The position numbers were made by a program, and so were the translations under genes. Positions 27,701 to 40,500 of a stretch of 64,000 bases of DNA are shown piece by piece. The first letter of the stretch is position 1. Every line of letters begins with the position of its first letter. Under the pieces are notes generated by a model. It worked only from the letters and a program-made list of their open reading frames with translations, made no database searches and was not told the origin of the DNA. The stretch spans positions 23,600,652-23,664,651 of the forward strand of contig NC_083597.1 of NCBI RefSeq assembly GCF_020882245.1. Direction: 5' to 3'. The DNA comes from Rhopalosiphum padi (Eukaryota > Arthropoda > Insecta > Hemiptera > Aphididae).

Positions 27701-30700
27701 TGTGATAATTCTGTATTAATCTTTACACGAATTAAATTGTTTTTCTTCTCCATAATTTGTATTTCATGTTCTTACATCTTTCATAAAGATAACCCAGTCT
27801 AAATGTGTATATTTTAACATATATTTTCTGAATTACGTGCTGTTCGACAAGGATAAAAATGTAGAGAACTGTTATAACACAGTATTCATAAAAAAAGGCT
27901 TCGGATATAAAGCTTATTTTAGTATATTATATGTACCAGTATAGTATGCAGTCTACATATTTTGTAAAAATATGTTTAGAAAAATCTTATTTTATAAAAA
28001 GAAAGAAATAACATTGAATAAGTATTAAAAATATGATAGTAACTTTTCGCTAATATATTTTCTATAATTATCTATAAAATGTGTATGATATTTTTAATTT
28101 TTAGCGTTTGTCTTGAAATAATTAAATAAGTAGTATTAATCTACCAATAATTTGCACTTTGTCTTTGTAATAATAATAGTTTTTAATTGATTAAAAAATA
28201 TATTGTTTAGTATCTTATACTTGGTTACCGGTGTACTAAGTTTTATTTATCAATCGTCATATCCATAATAATTAAGTGGAAAACAATTTTACATACTTTA
28301 AATTAATGGCCATTATTACTAGGTACATATGTTTGTTCATATATGTAATGTATATAAAAACTTAAAAAAACTTTTTACTTTAAGCTTTTTTTGAGCATTC
28401 TTAATCAAATAATTGTAAGTATTTTAATTTTAGTGCGGATTATTTAAAATTTAAATAATTAAATATCGGTTTAAATCAGATATTATGCTTTGTTCCGGTA
28501 GCATTATACTTGCATAAAAATATTTACGTACGACGAAAAGGAAACCTATAAATAGTGACATTCTAAATTGTGATAAAAACTAATTTCTTTTTATCTCTAA
28601 ATGTTTCAAACACATACATTCATACCCACTTAACGTCTTAACCCAATATTGATAAATGATAATATTGAATTTGTGGAATTTTAAATTTGCTAGATTTTTT
28701 GCTCTATCGATTATTACAAATTACGACTCGTTGGTCTTTGGAAACATTCCTGTCACAATTTTATTTATCTATCTATCTATATAATATATGCCTATTATGA
28801 CAAAATAGCTACTTTTTATAAATATGAATAACAAATAGTGTATTTTTAAGATTTATTAAAAAATATTTTTGGTAAAATTTAATGTCTATGGAAGGATATG
28901 GCATTCTGGCCTCCATTTCTATAATTACAGTGAATTCCATATCATAGTTGTAAAAAAAAAAGATAGACACGGACACTATTACTAATATTTTACCCCGGTG
29001 ATTTCATAACGGACAAAAATCCTAGTTCAAATCTAAATTTAATTTCATATTATATAAATACAAACTATGAAACAGCTTCAATACAGAGTGCAATTAAGTT
29101 ACTACACGTGAAAACACAGATAACAACCGATTGTATTATCGCCGATTTCGATAACGTTAATTTCGAGTACCTATTGAATTTATGAAGTTGAGATGCAATT
29201 AAATAGAAATAAATCCAGAAATAAATAATTGTAATAATACGTATAAAAGAAAACCATAAATAATTCAAATGTTTTTATTCAGTTTCTATCGGTTTGCAGT
29301 CAGAGTTTACATATTTTTCTTATTACAATGGCACTTACTGTACCATTACACGGTTATCTTTCAAGTTAAAACAAAAGGTGAACATTATTCGTTGTAAGAG
29401 TCTAGCGGTTTGTCTATTCGTAAACATGCTGATAAATATTAAAATTAAATTTATAACGTATATGTAAAATGTAATAATATAATATTAAATAATAATGATG
29501 AAGATTATAATAATATTTACAATATTAATATAAATACGTACAAAATTTTTATTTTCCCTTAAACAGATATGTCTCTAATTCTAGTTATAAAACACTGAAA
29601 CCTGTCTGTAACGGACAATTATTTTGGTTCCGTGGCTGTCCGTTATAAATAGGTTTCACTGTATAAATTATAATACATTCTAATATTTAATCATACCATG
29701 GTAGTATTTAATATTTAATTAGTGTTAAATTTATTTTTTAAGTTTTTACTTTATTACATGTATAACAAGCTTTTGATACACAGTATTTATTTGTCGATAA
29801 AGTGGCGTGGTAGAATTTAAAGAGTAAGCGTAATGTACTACATCTATTATAGTGGTCGCCCGTCATGAGACAAACATTCTACGGGTAAATAGGTGGTAAG
29901 AGTATAACCGTAATCATAATATAATCGTGTCGTGGTTAGGGTGCCAATTCAATCGCATGCAATAAAAGGTGGTTTGAAGTTAGTTGTAACTATTACTATT
30001 GAATAATGTTTTATTTTTAAATTGAATTAGTATCATAATTTGAATTGTAATGAAATATTGATGAAAATGAACCACGGCAATGGTGTATATCTAATTTTCC
30101 TATTGTTATTGCCATGTGTAATCAAAGTATTGCAAAGTTAAGGTTAAATATCTATTGTTTTTATCTTTATTTCGTTTTTTATCCAACTGCTAGAAATATA
30201 GTATTTTATAACCGGAAACGGGGTTTCGGGGCTCCCGCATTTATTTCTATAACCTATAATTTTCGAAAACTATGCCATAAAATACACGATACTACTGTAT
30301 CGTCTACCACGATCACTGTATAGTTAAAGCTACGTAAGACCGCTCGAGAGTAAAACGTTTGACACGCATACACATTTTTGCAACACCACTAAAACTGAAT
30401 TCTAATTTAACTTACTGCGTTTATGCCAAGAAGTATGTTTTGGATATTGTGTATAGTTATAATTGCAAGAGAGTAAAACGTTTGAAGCGCGAAGAACGAA
30501 TTTTTGTAATACCACTAAAACTTAATCCTATACACCTGTATAGTGCAGCTGTGTATCCAGAATTTTAATCCTGGGGGTTAAGGACGAGAGGGTGCGATAA
30601 AAATAATGAATATATTATGAGAAAACCACAAGGCACAAACTCATCCGGCCAGACCTTATTTTAAAGCACAGTCGGAAAAATTATACGCGTACTTGAAAAT

Positions 30701-33700
30701 AAATTTAACATTTCGTTATTACGAAAAGATATACAATTTTTTTCTATACTTTCTGAAAATACAGATATTATTTACTGAAATTATACACTCACAACTGTGA
30801 GCATAAATAAATAATAGACAGAATAGATACTTAATATTTTATAAATGTCGTGGTATCCAATGTTTGGGTCGGCAGTGTTGTGGCCTCCGCTACTATATTT
30901 TATATTTAATATAAAAAGTTCATAATATCTAATATATATTATGGTGGCAGCGCAGAATAATGAACGTTAAATTTTATATTTCCACCGAAATATTGTATGT
31001 GCCAGAGAAGTGCTGTGCACAATGCGTTATTTTAAAATAACGCATTGTCAGCTAAGCTATTGACGGAGACTCATTTTCAAAAAATGTTTACAGTTGACAA
31101 ACAAAAATACGATTTACGATTATTTGATAATAATTTCTATACCCAAGACCCGGCCATTTATGTGTATTAGAATTTATTACATATTATGTATAATGTTAAT
31201 CATTTCATACCTTTTGAAAGGACGACATTTTACTTTGTAATACGAAAGCGTGTTTAGTGGCGTTGATGATTTTTATCCGCGTAATACGTGTACGTAAATA
31301 TACTTATAGGTACGTAAGTATGTATAATATGCAAGTTAGTAATGAAAAGTTTTAATCAAAAAAATTGAATTGAAAATTAACCGGCTAAAAAAAGAACCAA
31401 TGTACCTATATCCAACATATGTTTATGTTATGATTATTGACGTTAAGTTGCTGTCGTATACAATAACCGAAATGGTTTCAAAACGTGAACTAACATATTT
31501 AATGTAATTTGTTACTAACAAAACAACTGTAATGTCGCAAGTGTCCCGTCTACGGTTTCGTCGTTTCAAATTGTATTATTTTCCAAGTTTTAGAACCATT
31601 TTTTTTTTTTTTGTTAAATACCTGGAAAATAGTGTAGTTATTTTGTTTTATGTTTTACTCTTTTTCACTACGTTTCCGAACTTGTAGATTTATTGTTTTA
31701 TTTGTTCTCCCACCCGTATCACGATCTATCATGACGGAGTACAATTGTAAATGTTACTGTATACTACTATATACAGTTTATTGATTCGTTCGTATTTGAC
31801 ACTTTGACTAATATCGAATTAGCAACTGTCGAAAATTAATTAATATAATATTATAGGTGTACATATCGATGTAGTTATATTAATGCAAAAACATATAAGT
31901 TACATGTCTAGAATTGATTAACAACATATGGTTTTCAATTTGAGTACTTGAAATAAAAGGTGAAATTATGGTTATTTTCACTACTAAATACATATTAAGT
32001 ATATATATTTCAGAATACTTGCTCATATAACATAATATTATATATATTTACTATATAATGTGTCAATTAAATACAATTAAAAAAAAATGCATTAGTGCTA
32101 ATTAATACTATTAATACATATCCAAGTGTATTATTTTTAAATATGTGTCTTTATTTGGCACTTTTGTTCATCGTTAAAATTATGAAAGTTTTAAAACGTT
32201 TTTATATAATGCATAAAATTTGCATAGTTATAAGAATATAATATTTTAAAAGTGATATTCTTAAAAAAATGTTATATCATACAATTATATTTTAAAATAA
32301 AAATATTTAAATTCCATTTATAAAGCTAAAAAACTTTGACATTGATGTTTTTACGTTGTCGTTTTGTTTTTTCAGACAACTTCTGAAGGTTTAGATGAAG
32401 TATTGGTTCTAGAAGACGACGCGAGATTTGAACCGTATTTTCGTTTCAAATTACAAATGGTATTGAACGAATTGAGACGTCTAAAAGTTTCTTGGGATTT
32501 AGTGTACGTATAGTATAATATGTTACTAACATACAAAGTACATATTATAATTATTATGATCGTTTTTCCAATATTATGTAAGATATTATTATAACGTTAT
32601 ATTATTGCATGTCGAAATATAGTTACATTGGTCGAAAGTCATTAAACGACAACAACGAAAGCCGGTTAGAAAACTCGAAACTCCTTGTGCGGCCGAGTTA
32701 TTCATATTGGACACTCGGATATTTGTTGAGCGGACGCGGTGCAAAGAAACTGTTAAACGCTAACCCGTTAAAAAAATTGCTGCCGGTGGACGAATTCCTC
32801 CCAATTATGTTTAACCAACATCCTCAGTAAGTTTTTAGAAATGATTTTTCTATTGGTACTAACTACTAAGTCAGCACGCCTATTGTGACGTTTTTATCAA
32901 AGGTATAATAACTCATAATATTAATAATTTATTTATTTATTCAAATATACGGACCTAAGTCTTATTGCAATTTCGAATATGTGTACATAAGATATTAACA
33001 AATTAGTAAACAAGAAAAAAACATTATAACAAAAATTATACATAAAACTAATAGTATTTAAATGAATATAATAAGAAAACTATAAAGTGCTTTAAGGTAT
33101 ATAATAAAGATAATAGACAATAAGTTATATAAAATCAAAGGGGTAAGTGTTACCAGCTATACCATGAGGAGATTAGCAGGTGGATTTAAAATATAATTTT
33201 TATTTGAAAGTTGAGGGTAAAATGGTACGTTACGGTATCCTGCCTATATACTAGAGTACTAGACAGTGAGTAATAACATCACCCCCCCCCCCTCAGCAAT
33301 GGTATACTCATAGATTTACATTTTTTTTATTAATAATAATAATATTTAAATTTTTTCTCATAAATCATTATCTATTTATTTGTAATACGCTTGTACAATA
33401 AAGTATACGTAAAGTTATTAATATTGTATGTATATAATTTTATGTAAAATAAAAATTGGGTTATGTTTATCGCGATATCGCCAATATATATCGCAATGTT
33501 TTACAGTCTCATAAAGTCATAATTAATATTTAATTTCAATTTATTTTACTTCTACATAAAAATGAAGTATAAAGTATACTTTTTTTGTAACAGTTTATAA
33601 AAGCGCACAATATTAAGAATTGTCATTTAAATATAATTAATTCACTCTATCTACCTAGTTATGGAAATAATTTAATTATAAAACTATTATCAAGCAAAAA

Positions 33701-35345
33701 AAATAATAAACTGGACAATCATAAATGTTGGATATTTTAATTATAAATTTTATATGTTGTTGACTTTCAGGATTAAAAACGTAAAATAGACTTGATAATA
33801 TTTTAATTTGTTCTGGAAATGCTCTTGAACTAATATTTAACACACTACAACTGAAGACAACTATTAACAAGTCAAACAAATGTCCGTATTATAAAATAAT
33901 TATAATAATATATACAATATACAATATACATACATTAAACTGTTATAGTTGACAAACAAAAATATAGTAAATATTTATATCGAACATTTTATGCGTTATT
34001 ATATGGTACGGATATTTGACAATCATTAAAATTTCATTTACGACGTTATATTTCTATAGCGAATGCTCTAAATAAACAAAATTAAATTAAAAATTATTAA
34101 AGTTTTCAAAAAAGATATCGATTTTCATAATATTAGATATTAGTAAAACGAGTTTATATAGCTGTGATTGAATTATTTATCGATTTCCTATTTATCAAGA
34201 ACTCAAAATCACATTTATATAATAATTAGTCATGTATAGTTTTGGTTCGATACTATATAAAAAAAAAAATACAATATTATTTAAGCGTGTGTTAAATAAT
34301 GTGATTTTTTTCGACAGCGATATAACCCCCACATTGTATATTATATTACATGATTATAGTGTCAAAAGTTAAAAAAAATGATGGATTCGATTACGATGAT
34401 ATCATGCTATATAACGAATTTTATACGAACATGACTAATGTGTTTAACCGTCAAAGATAAATAAAACAACATAGTTTAAAATTATTTTCGAAGAACTTTT
34501 TTCCCTCCTTATGAATACTATGAAAAATCAGATTTTTTCAATATATATATCAACATTAATACGTTTTTGGCGAGTAGTATTATAGTGATTACCTTGTTTA
34601 GTACGATATCGTATAACAGATGTATATATTATGAATTGCAATGTATACATAACTCAATATAAGTGTTGATATTTTACTTAGTACCTACTACTATAATATG
34701 TTTTAAGTATTTATTAGTACTTATTTATTTTTTGGGGGATCGAAATGTATAAAATGCATATGTAAAGCAAGTAAATACCATTCAGACCGATATTTAATAT
34801 TTTATACTACGTATTATATAGTATATACAGAGTGGCCCTCTGCGTTCTCGCTTATTCTCAATCGAACTATCCAACACACGAAACGAAAAATCACGGTTGG
34901 CCTACACTGTAGATTCGAAGTCTTATGTATTATGTACATATTATTATAATTCAAATACCATAAAACCTTTTATGTCTACTGCAATTTTTACGCTATTGCA
35001 TATATAATATATAAATTGATAATCCCATCAGAGTGGTGTGCAAAGTGTGAACGCGATTTATTCACCTGCACGTCTGAATTTCGTTGTTTGGTCTCGTTTG
35101 ATGAAAAACAATATTCGACGCAAACGAATAAAATAATAATCTATCTATTTCGTTACAGGACCGAATGGTTGGAGCAATTTGAAGAACGCAACTTAATCGC
35201 ATTGTCTGCGTCTCCTCTGCTCATCTATCCCATCCGATACACATCAGACGATGGTTACGTTAGTGACACCGAAGACTCTGTGATCGTGCAGGTGACGAAT
35301 GACAAGCTCGCGACCGAACATAATGAAATCAAAGAAGATTTGTGA
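21796..35345 (+). CDS. Procollagen galactosyltransferase (GLT25/COLGALT family), C-terminal five exons, 5'-partial
   Basis: Transfers galactose to hydroxylysine of collagen-like proteins in the ER lumen (known for the family). Exons: 21796-21870, 21943-22000, 32376-32503, 32623-32826, 35159-35345. All junctions are GT-AG and phases agree, giving 216 residues after a split first codon. Family motifs in order: GVRLMPGYKDPYY, then TKGEIGCFMSHYRIW, then VLVLEDDARFE (acidic EDD motif of the GT25 domain), DLVYIGRK, SYWTLGYLLSGRGAKKLL, LPVDEFLPIMF and YTSDDGYVSDTE. The protein ends KEDL, close to the KDEL/RDEL ER-retrieval signals. Family members run about 550-620 residues, so roughly the first 350 (including the first catalytic-like domain) are missing and should lie upstream. 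I could not find those exons in 1-21795. Intron 2 is 10.4 kb. AATAAA sites at 35970 and 35981 are plausible poly(A) signals. Confidence 0.93.
22528..22617 (+). other. Candidate cryptic or alternative first exon inside the GT25 intron
   Basis: A 30-codon open stretch with non-repetitive composition (reads ISVIARDVYRKLVVDNNDIV, then VMETKQGMAV) ends at a consensus GTAAGT donor at 22618. An ATG at 22591 has G at -3 and G at +4. The donor is in phase 0, matching the phase-0 acceptor of the next exon at 32376, so an alternative transcript starting here would read in frame into the EDD-containing exon. Nothing else shows it is used, and the conserved family protein does not need it. Confidence 0.15.
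23204..23246. repeat. Imperfect hairpin-forming inverted repeat
   Basis: The arms gttactatagtgtagta and tactacactgtagtataac are near reverse complements around a loop of a few bases. It is an isolated foldback in intronic DNA of unknown meaning. Confidence 0.45.
24627..24715. repeat. Foldback element with nested hairpin
   Basis: The outer arms 24627-24649 and 24692-24715 are near-perfect reverse complements (ccacattttaatactatttt against cctacatttttatactattt). In between is a perfect 7-bp stem with a 3-base loop, cggttaa-gca-ttaaccg (24650-24666). It is probably a relic of a foldback MITE in the GT25 intron. Confidence 0.55.
26939..27240. mobile_element. Decayed member of the GGATGAATCATC MITE family
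   Basis: A tatacaaaggatgaatcatc end at 26939 resembles the left end of the element at 12701 in sequence and in having TATA at its border. The AT-rich interior contains ttagttgttaaaatgttta, also present in similar form near 6380. The right end is not identifiable, so the end coordinate is approximate. Confidence 0.3.
29593..29661. mobile_element. 69-bp pogo/Tigger-like mini-element
   Basis: The two ends cactgaaacctgtctgtaac and the reverse complement of its right end (cagtgaaacctatttataac) form a terminal inverted repeat of about 25 bases with a few mismatches. Both lead into ggaca. CAGTGAAACC termini are characteristic of pogo/Tigger-type (Tc1/mariner) elements, which duplicate TA. TA follows the right end, but the left flank reads AA, presumably mutated. 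Almost nothing lies between the two ends. Confidence 0.55.
30330..30545. repeat. Degenerate tandem duplication, period about 123 bp
   Basis: The block gagagtaaaacgtttga at 30346 recurs at 30469. In both copies it is followed at the same spacing by ccactaaaact and a similar tail. Upstream, tgtatagtta also recurs in both copies. Similarity fades after about 60 bases, indicating an old local duplication. The 69-codon open frames here are by-products. Confidence 0.55.
30543..30600. mobile_element. Possible terminal fragment of a hAT-like element
   Basis: The string cagctgtgtatccagaattt followed by a G-rich tract resembles aphid repeat ends of the CAGTGGTGTATCCAG type. No opposing end or target duplication was found, so this is a weak call. 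Confidence 0.2.
31019..31048. repeat. Perfect 30-bp palindrome
   Basis: acaatgcgttatttt is followed immediately by its exact reverse complement, with no spacer. Bases beyond both ends do not pair. It lies in the GT25 intron, away from splice sites. It may be a fused pair of short transposon ends or simply a chance product of local duplication. Confidence 0.8.
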
Positions 35346-35969
35346 TTCGTGTGCCATTATTATTACTTGTTATTATTATTATTATTATAACCTAATATTG
35401 AATAGCCTGTTATCGAAATTTGTTACGTGTCATATCATATTTTTATATTCGTTATGATTTTTTTATACATTTAGTTATATTATTATTATATATTACACAT
35501 TAGTTATCTGGAAACGAATTCGGAAAAGATATTGTGTAGGAAAAAAACAGCAGTAAATTCGTACAGTTCATTGGTAATTTCATACTGACGCGTTCGTGTA
35601 GAAAATTTACTTTTATTGAAATCATGACACCAGCATAGTTTTTAAGTATAGTGGGAAAGGGATTTATGCCGTGATGTTATAAGATCAGAAAATAAATTTA
35701 AAGGTACCTTACCTTGGACCTTTCGAACCGAACTCTTGAATACGATCACAGTAGACTGGAGATGATATAAAGTTTTTTTTTTGAATTATTAACAATGTCG
35801 ATTTTATCATTAACGCTAAAATACATTTTACACGTTTTATTTTTACATAGACTCGATATATGATTGATACCAATTTATTTTTTTATATGTTACTTTTATA
35901 GAGCAAAAAACATGTAGTATACCATAGGGATATTTTTATTTTGCAACATAGTGATATTTATACTAGTAC

Positions 35970-35986
35970 AATAAAATAGAAATAAA
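35970..35986 (+). terminator. Candidate poly(A) signals of the GT25 gene
   Basis: Two AATAAA hexamers, at 35970 and 35981, lie about 630 bases after the stop codon and are followed by a T/G-rich stretch (agtttttcttgtac). A closer aataaa near 35690 is an alternative. Confidence 0.4.
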
Positions 35987-37333
35987 AGTTTTTCTTGTAC
36001 TTCAATAGACTGATCGATTCGTTCTTATAAGACTTATATAATGATGATAACTTTGTGTTCATGTCTTTTGACCTACAAGTGAAGCGTAAATTATGTAATT
36101 ATTTCCAAATAATTGGTTTTTGTTACCAGAAACAAAACTATTTATGTAATGAATATTTAGTAGGTATTTTATTTCTATGAATTAGATATTATTATAAATG
36201 CGCATAATTTATTATTTTAAATATTATATGCCATATTTATTAAAAATAAATGTATTTTACTTTTATATATTAATAATATTATTTTAAATTTATATTTAAC
36301 GCTTGGTTTTATTTTTCACCATTGCATGTAATAAAGCAAATGTATGTCTTCAGAAACGATGACCTACTTAGTGTTACGCTGTGTACAAAGCTTACACGTT
36401 AATTATGTTTGTCAACGTTATATTGTCTGTTTCAAAACGTTCGTAGATTTAGTTCTCAACCAGTAACTAGTAACATAAAGATTTTATCGACGAAATGATG
36501 TGATTAAGATTTAAGATGACTGTCAATTTTAAAGCCACCGCAATGTCAAACTTATTTTTGTTTTGATCGTCAATGACAATATTAAAATGCTTGAAATAAA
36601 AATTAAATATTTTTCTACGCCAATGGTCATGTCAGGACAGTATGACACGTCGATCGTGTTTGAGTGTGTACAAACGACGTCGTATCCAAAACGTTGTATT
36701 ACTGTCGTATAACAGCCACCCCCAAAGTCTTTAAAATATCTTTAAAATAAACGTCAAGAAAATTTTTAATTTACAATAATCTACATGAAAACATTTAACT
36801 CGGTAAAGTCAATATTTTCCGTACAACTAGGATAGGTTTTATATTGTGTATCAACATAAGATTAATAATACTAGTTTATGTTTATACTCTGACTTATCAG
36901 GTACATATTTTAACTGATTACTATATTATAATTTGTGTGATTTATTAAATGATTATTTATATAAAAAATATACATTCACTGCAATATATTATCATTTCTT
37001 AGTTCCACATCGTATTGTAGTCTGACCTAAAACTTGAAATAACGAAAATTAATGGTTATCTGATTTTTATTACTATAATACTACATCAGTAAATTTAAAG
37101 ACTGTTGATAAAACTTGGTTATTCAGAAAATGTAATTATTATTTATAGGCCATTTACAATATTTAGTAGGTAGATAAGTAATAAAATAGTTAACTTATAG
37201 TTTTTTTTTATATTGTATTCAGTTATCTAATATCAAATTGGTATTATGTATTAACATAAACATATGTTGATATACCTAATGTTTAACTTATTTAATAATT
37301 TGATCGTTTTATCATTAATTTTGTAACACATAA

Positions 37334-37501
37334 TATGTTATCGAAAAAAATGGTCCTTTTCAGGATGACTAAAACGTTTAGTTATTCCGGCTTGGAAGAA
37401 GATAATATGAAATCATCTTCATTACCTTCTATCTTAAGAAATCGAATCCACCGTCGATCTTTCATACGATTTACTAGGAATGGTTGGTATAATAATATAT
37501 A
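37334..37501 (+). other. Short open frame of 55 codons with good start context, unknown
   Basis: The frame opens at an ATG at 37334; a second ATG at 37367 has A at -3 and sits just after a cttttcagg acceptor-like site. From that ATG it reads MTKTFSYSGLEEDNMKSSSL and continues with a basic RNRIHRRSFIRFTRNG tail before TAA. Residue use is more protein-like than that of neighbouring frames. I recognise no family. It could be a terminal exon of an unrecognised gene, a small ORF, or chance. Confidence 0.15.
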
Positions 37502-40500
37502 ACCACACGTTGGAAATACGGGCGCTTAGCAACAAATGTGATTTTCCACAATCAGATTTCATAGTGACTTGTCAAACTACCTACCGATTATAGCAAAAAG
37601 GAGAATACACTAGTATACGCGCATGTTTTGAGACGAAAGACAAATAAAGTAAAGCAAAAAAATAAATACAAGAATTTTTTCAAACACTTTCGACTTCAAC
37701 CAAAAACAGTAAATCTATCAAAATAAGACTAGTATTCATTAGCAATCGTGTACGTAGTACACTGATTCTGTGGCCTGTCGCAGAATTTTGGTGTAGTGTA
37801 ATAAATACATACATAATTTGTGGAAAACAAGACCCTGTCAATTGGTTTCCAGCTGAACGCAGACCGAAATCCGATCACCGAGATACAAACTGAAAATAAT
37901 ATTATTAGTTATTACTTATTATTCGGCAATTTGTGTATAAAATAATCCTTACTATCTGAGCCCCCTCAACTCGTTTATTTAAATTCGTCGTACGCGCCTA
38001 ACCTACTGCATGTAAAGAAAACAATAAACATCTACTTTTTATTTAAGTAACAACTCTCATGCTAATTGTCCCGTTTGTAATAATATAAATAACCCTTTAC
38101 TTACACCGCTATTGTACGTAGTTTATTCACACTTAATCTGTTAGACGATTTCGAGACCAATGCCAGAACGCATGATGGGTACCGTCAAATCTATCCGCCT
38201 ATCCACTCAGTTGACCATTGCGTATATTTTTGATGAGAAATCAATAAAGCAACGTGATTACCAGTAACCATATTTATAAAGCAATTTATTCACAGACAGC
38301 TTGTCGCAAAAAACAGTGCGCCATTTCAACTTTAATTCTTAATATCAACTATAGTAATAAATCGAACTTTTTAGTGGGCCTTTAAAATATATTGTATTTA
38401 ATTATTAAGTGTTATCGGTGTCCAACTATCAACTAGTGGGTCGCTATAAATTGTGTTCTATTTTTATTTTTTATGTAAATTGCGGCCTGGATATATATAT
38501 TTTATACATATGTAAATTATGGACTAAGCCATATTTTATACGAGTATACATAAAATATTATCGATCAATTTAAGTGTCTATATTCTGGGATACTCATAAC
38601 TTTGAAAAGTTCTAATATTTTTGAAAATATTTCTTTTATATCATGAAAATTGAATTTCAAGTGAATAGTTAATTATTAGTATTTAGTAATAACTAATAAG
38701 TATTTAAAGTTTAGATAAACGGAATATATCAGGTATATTCCTTGTAAAATGTTGGCTCACTACCAAAACTTTAAATAGTTATAATAGTTATACACTTATA
38801 CCGGACTAAGAAATGTGTCTGAAATTAAAGATGTATCTATAAAATAATACCTAACCTATGGTGTGCTTCAAAAAAGTAAAAACTTAATAAATTATGGTAA
38901 TAAAAATAAAATCTTTTTTTCCAGAAACGTTGTTTGAAAATGACACCAAACCATGTAAAAAAAATATTTTCAAACAAGTTAAAATATTTCGAAATAATGA
39001 GTATATTATTGAGTAATATATTCTTAAATGAATCAACTGGTATATTTGACATCAATATTTTTATTTAAAAATTACATCTAATGATTTTTTTTGAAGAATC
39101 AATATTTTCTTCCCATTTTTCAAACTTAAGACTGATATAATATAATTATATTAATATTGGTATGGATAGAAACATTGATTTAACTGTTCAGCGTTTACGC
39201 CATTTGTTTTTAAAACACTCATCATTTAAATTTAAAACTAGTGATTAAGTAACTGGTTAAAATGTGTACAAATGTATAATAATTTCTACACAACTTCTAA
39301 ACGACTAATTTTTTTTTTATTTGCAATTTTTCATTTTTTTTCTTGCATATAATTTATGTTTTTTTTTTCATTATTTTTATACTTTTCGCGCGTCCCCTTA
39401 GTTTTCAAACTAATATACATATCAATTTGCATGTTTTTTAAAAATATCCTTGAACCCAATTTACGTACGTTTCAAAAATACCCGGGTCGCAATTTACGTA
39501 GTATACCTTTTTGGGGGGACGCAATTTACCTACCTACTCCACTACTAACAATTCAATTATATAGGGAAATCAGCTAACATTAAAACGTATGATGATTATT
39601 TATTGAAATAACAACAAGTTTTTAAAATTTAAATTCTAATATAAAAAAACTAGATTTATACATACGAGTATTTTATAGATTACAAATATTTGTTAATGCG
39701 TAGTTATATGTGTGCTGTAGTATTTTATCAACTATGCCGTATGTCGTATGAGTATTGAAAACGACAAACTCAAAAAAAAATACAGGTACACGATTTTTTT
39801 TATTTGCTGGGGAAAGCAACTGCCTTTTATTGATTAGATTTACATTTAAATTTAAAAAACTGTTAACTATCTACGTAAAGTAAAAAAATAAAAATAATAC
39901 TCATCAAGGTGAAAGATTTTGTCATAACTATGTATATTTTTAAGTTTAGTAAAACCCCGAAATTATGTCAACATTGAACCATACATGCTGGAATGCTTGA
40001 TAATTACTGTTTTGTGTCTAAAGCAAAAAATGTTTAGTTTGGATATCAAATGCTATTAAATACACTTCAATGTATAGCTGTAATAATATCAATTATTAAC
40101 AAGTTATTATTTTTTTTTTTTTGTTCTCAAACGGTAAAGGTAAACCCTTAGCATGAATGTAATTATATTTATAAAACGCTCGTTTGTATTAATAACAATT
40201 ACTCAGGAGAATCAATAAACTTATCCGTTCGGTATAGCATATCGCAAACGATGTTCATAATGTCAGTAGATATACATTTTCAGTGGCAGTAGGTAAACAC
40301 GTAAGAAAATACCTACCTACCGAAACGGAAACATAATTAGCATGCGTAGCACGGTTAAAATAATACGCGTAATCAACGACCAACGTGTTTGTGTGTGTTC
40401 TGTATACTGGTAAGTTGCATGAATATTCTCAGTAATTATATTATATTTAAAATAAATAGGTGTGAATAAGATAAATTATAAGCTTGATAATTGTGTTGTA

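Larger units (their letters stand above)
22001..32375 (+). other. 10.4-kb intron of the GT25 gene
   Basis: AT-rich intron between phase-0 junctions (donor gtaatattgc at 22001, acceptor ttcag ending 32375). It contains repeat relics, a pogo-like mini-element, a perfect palindrome, foldback structures and a short open segment at 22528-22617 ending in a consensus donor, listed separately. No separate nested gene is supported. Confidence 0.8.

Noticed and set aside
33270..33300. C homopolymer as a functional element
   Set aside because: A simple run of about a dozen Cs inside an intron; mutational slippage is sufficient explanation.
35016..35345. 109-codon open frame as a separate gene
   Set aside because: Only the part from 35159 is coding, as the last GT25 exon. 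The upstream part is intron read-through ending at the cgttacag acceptor.
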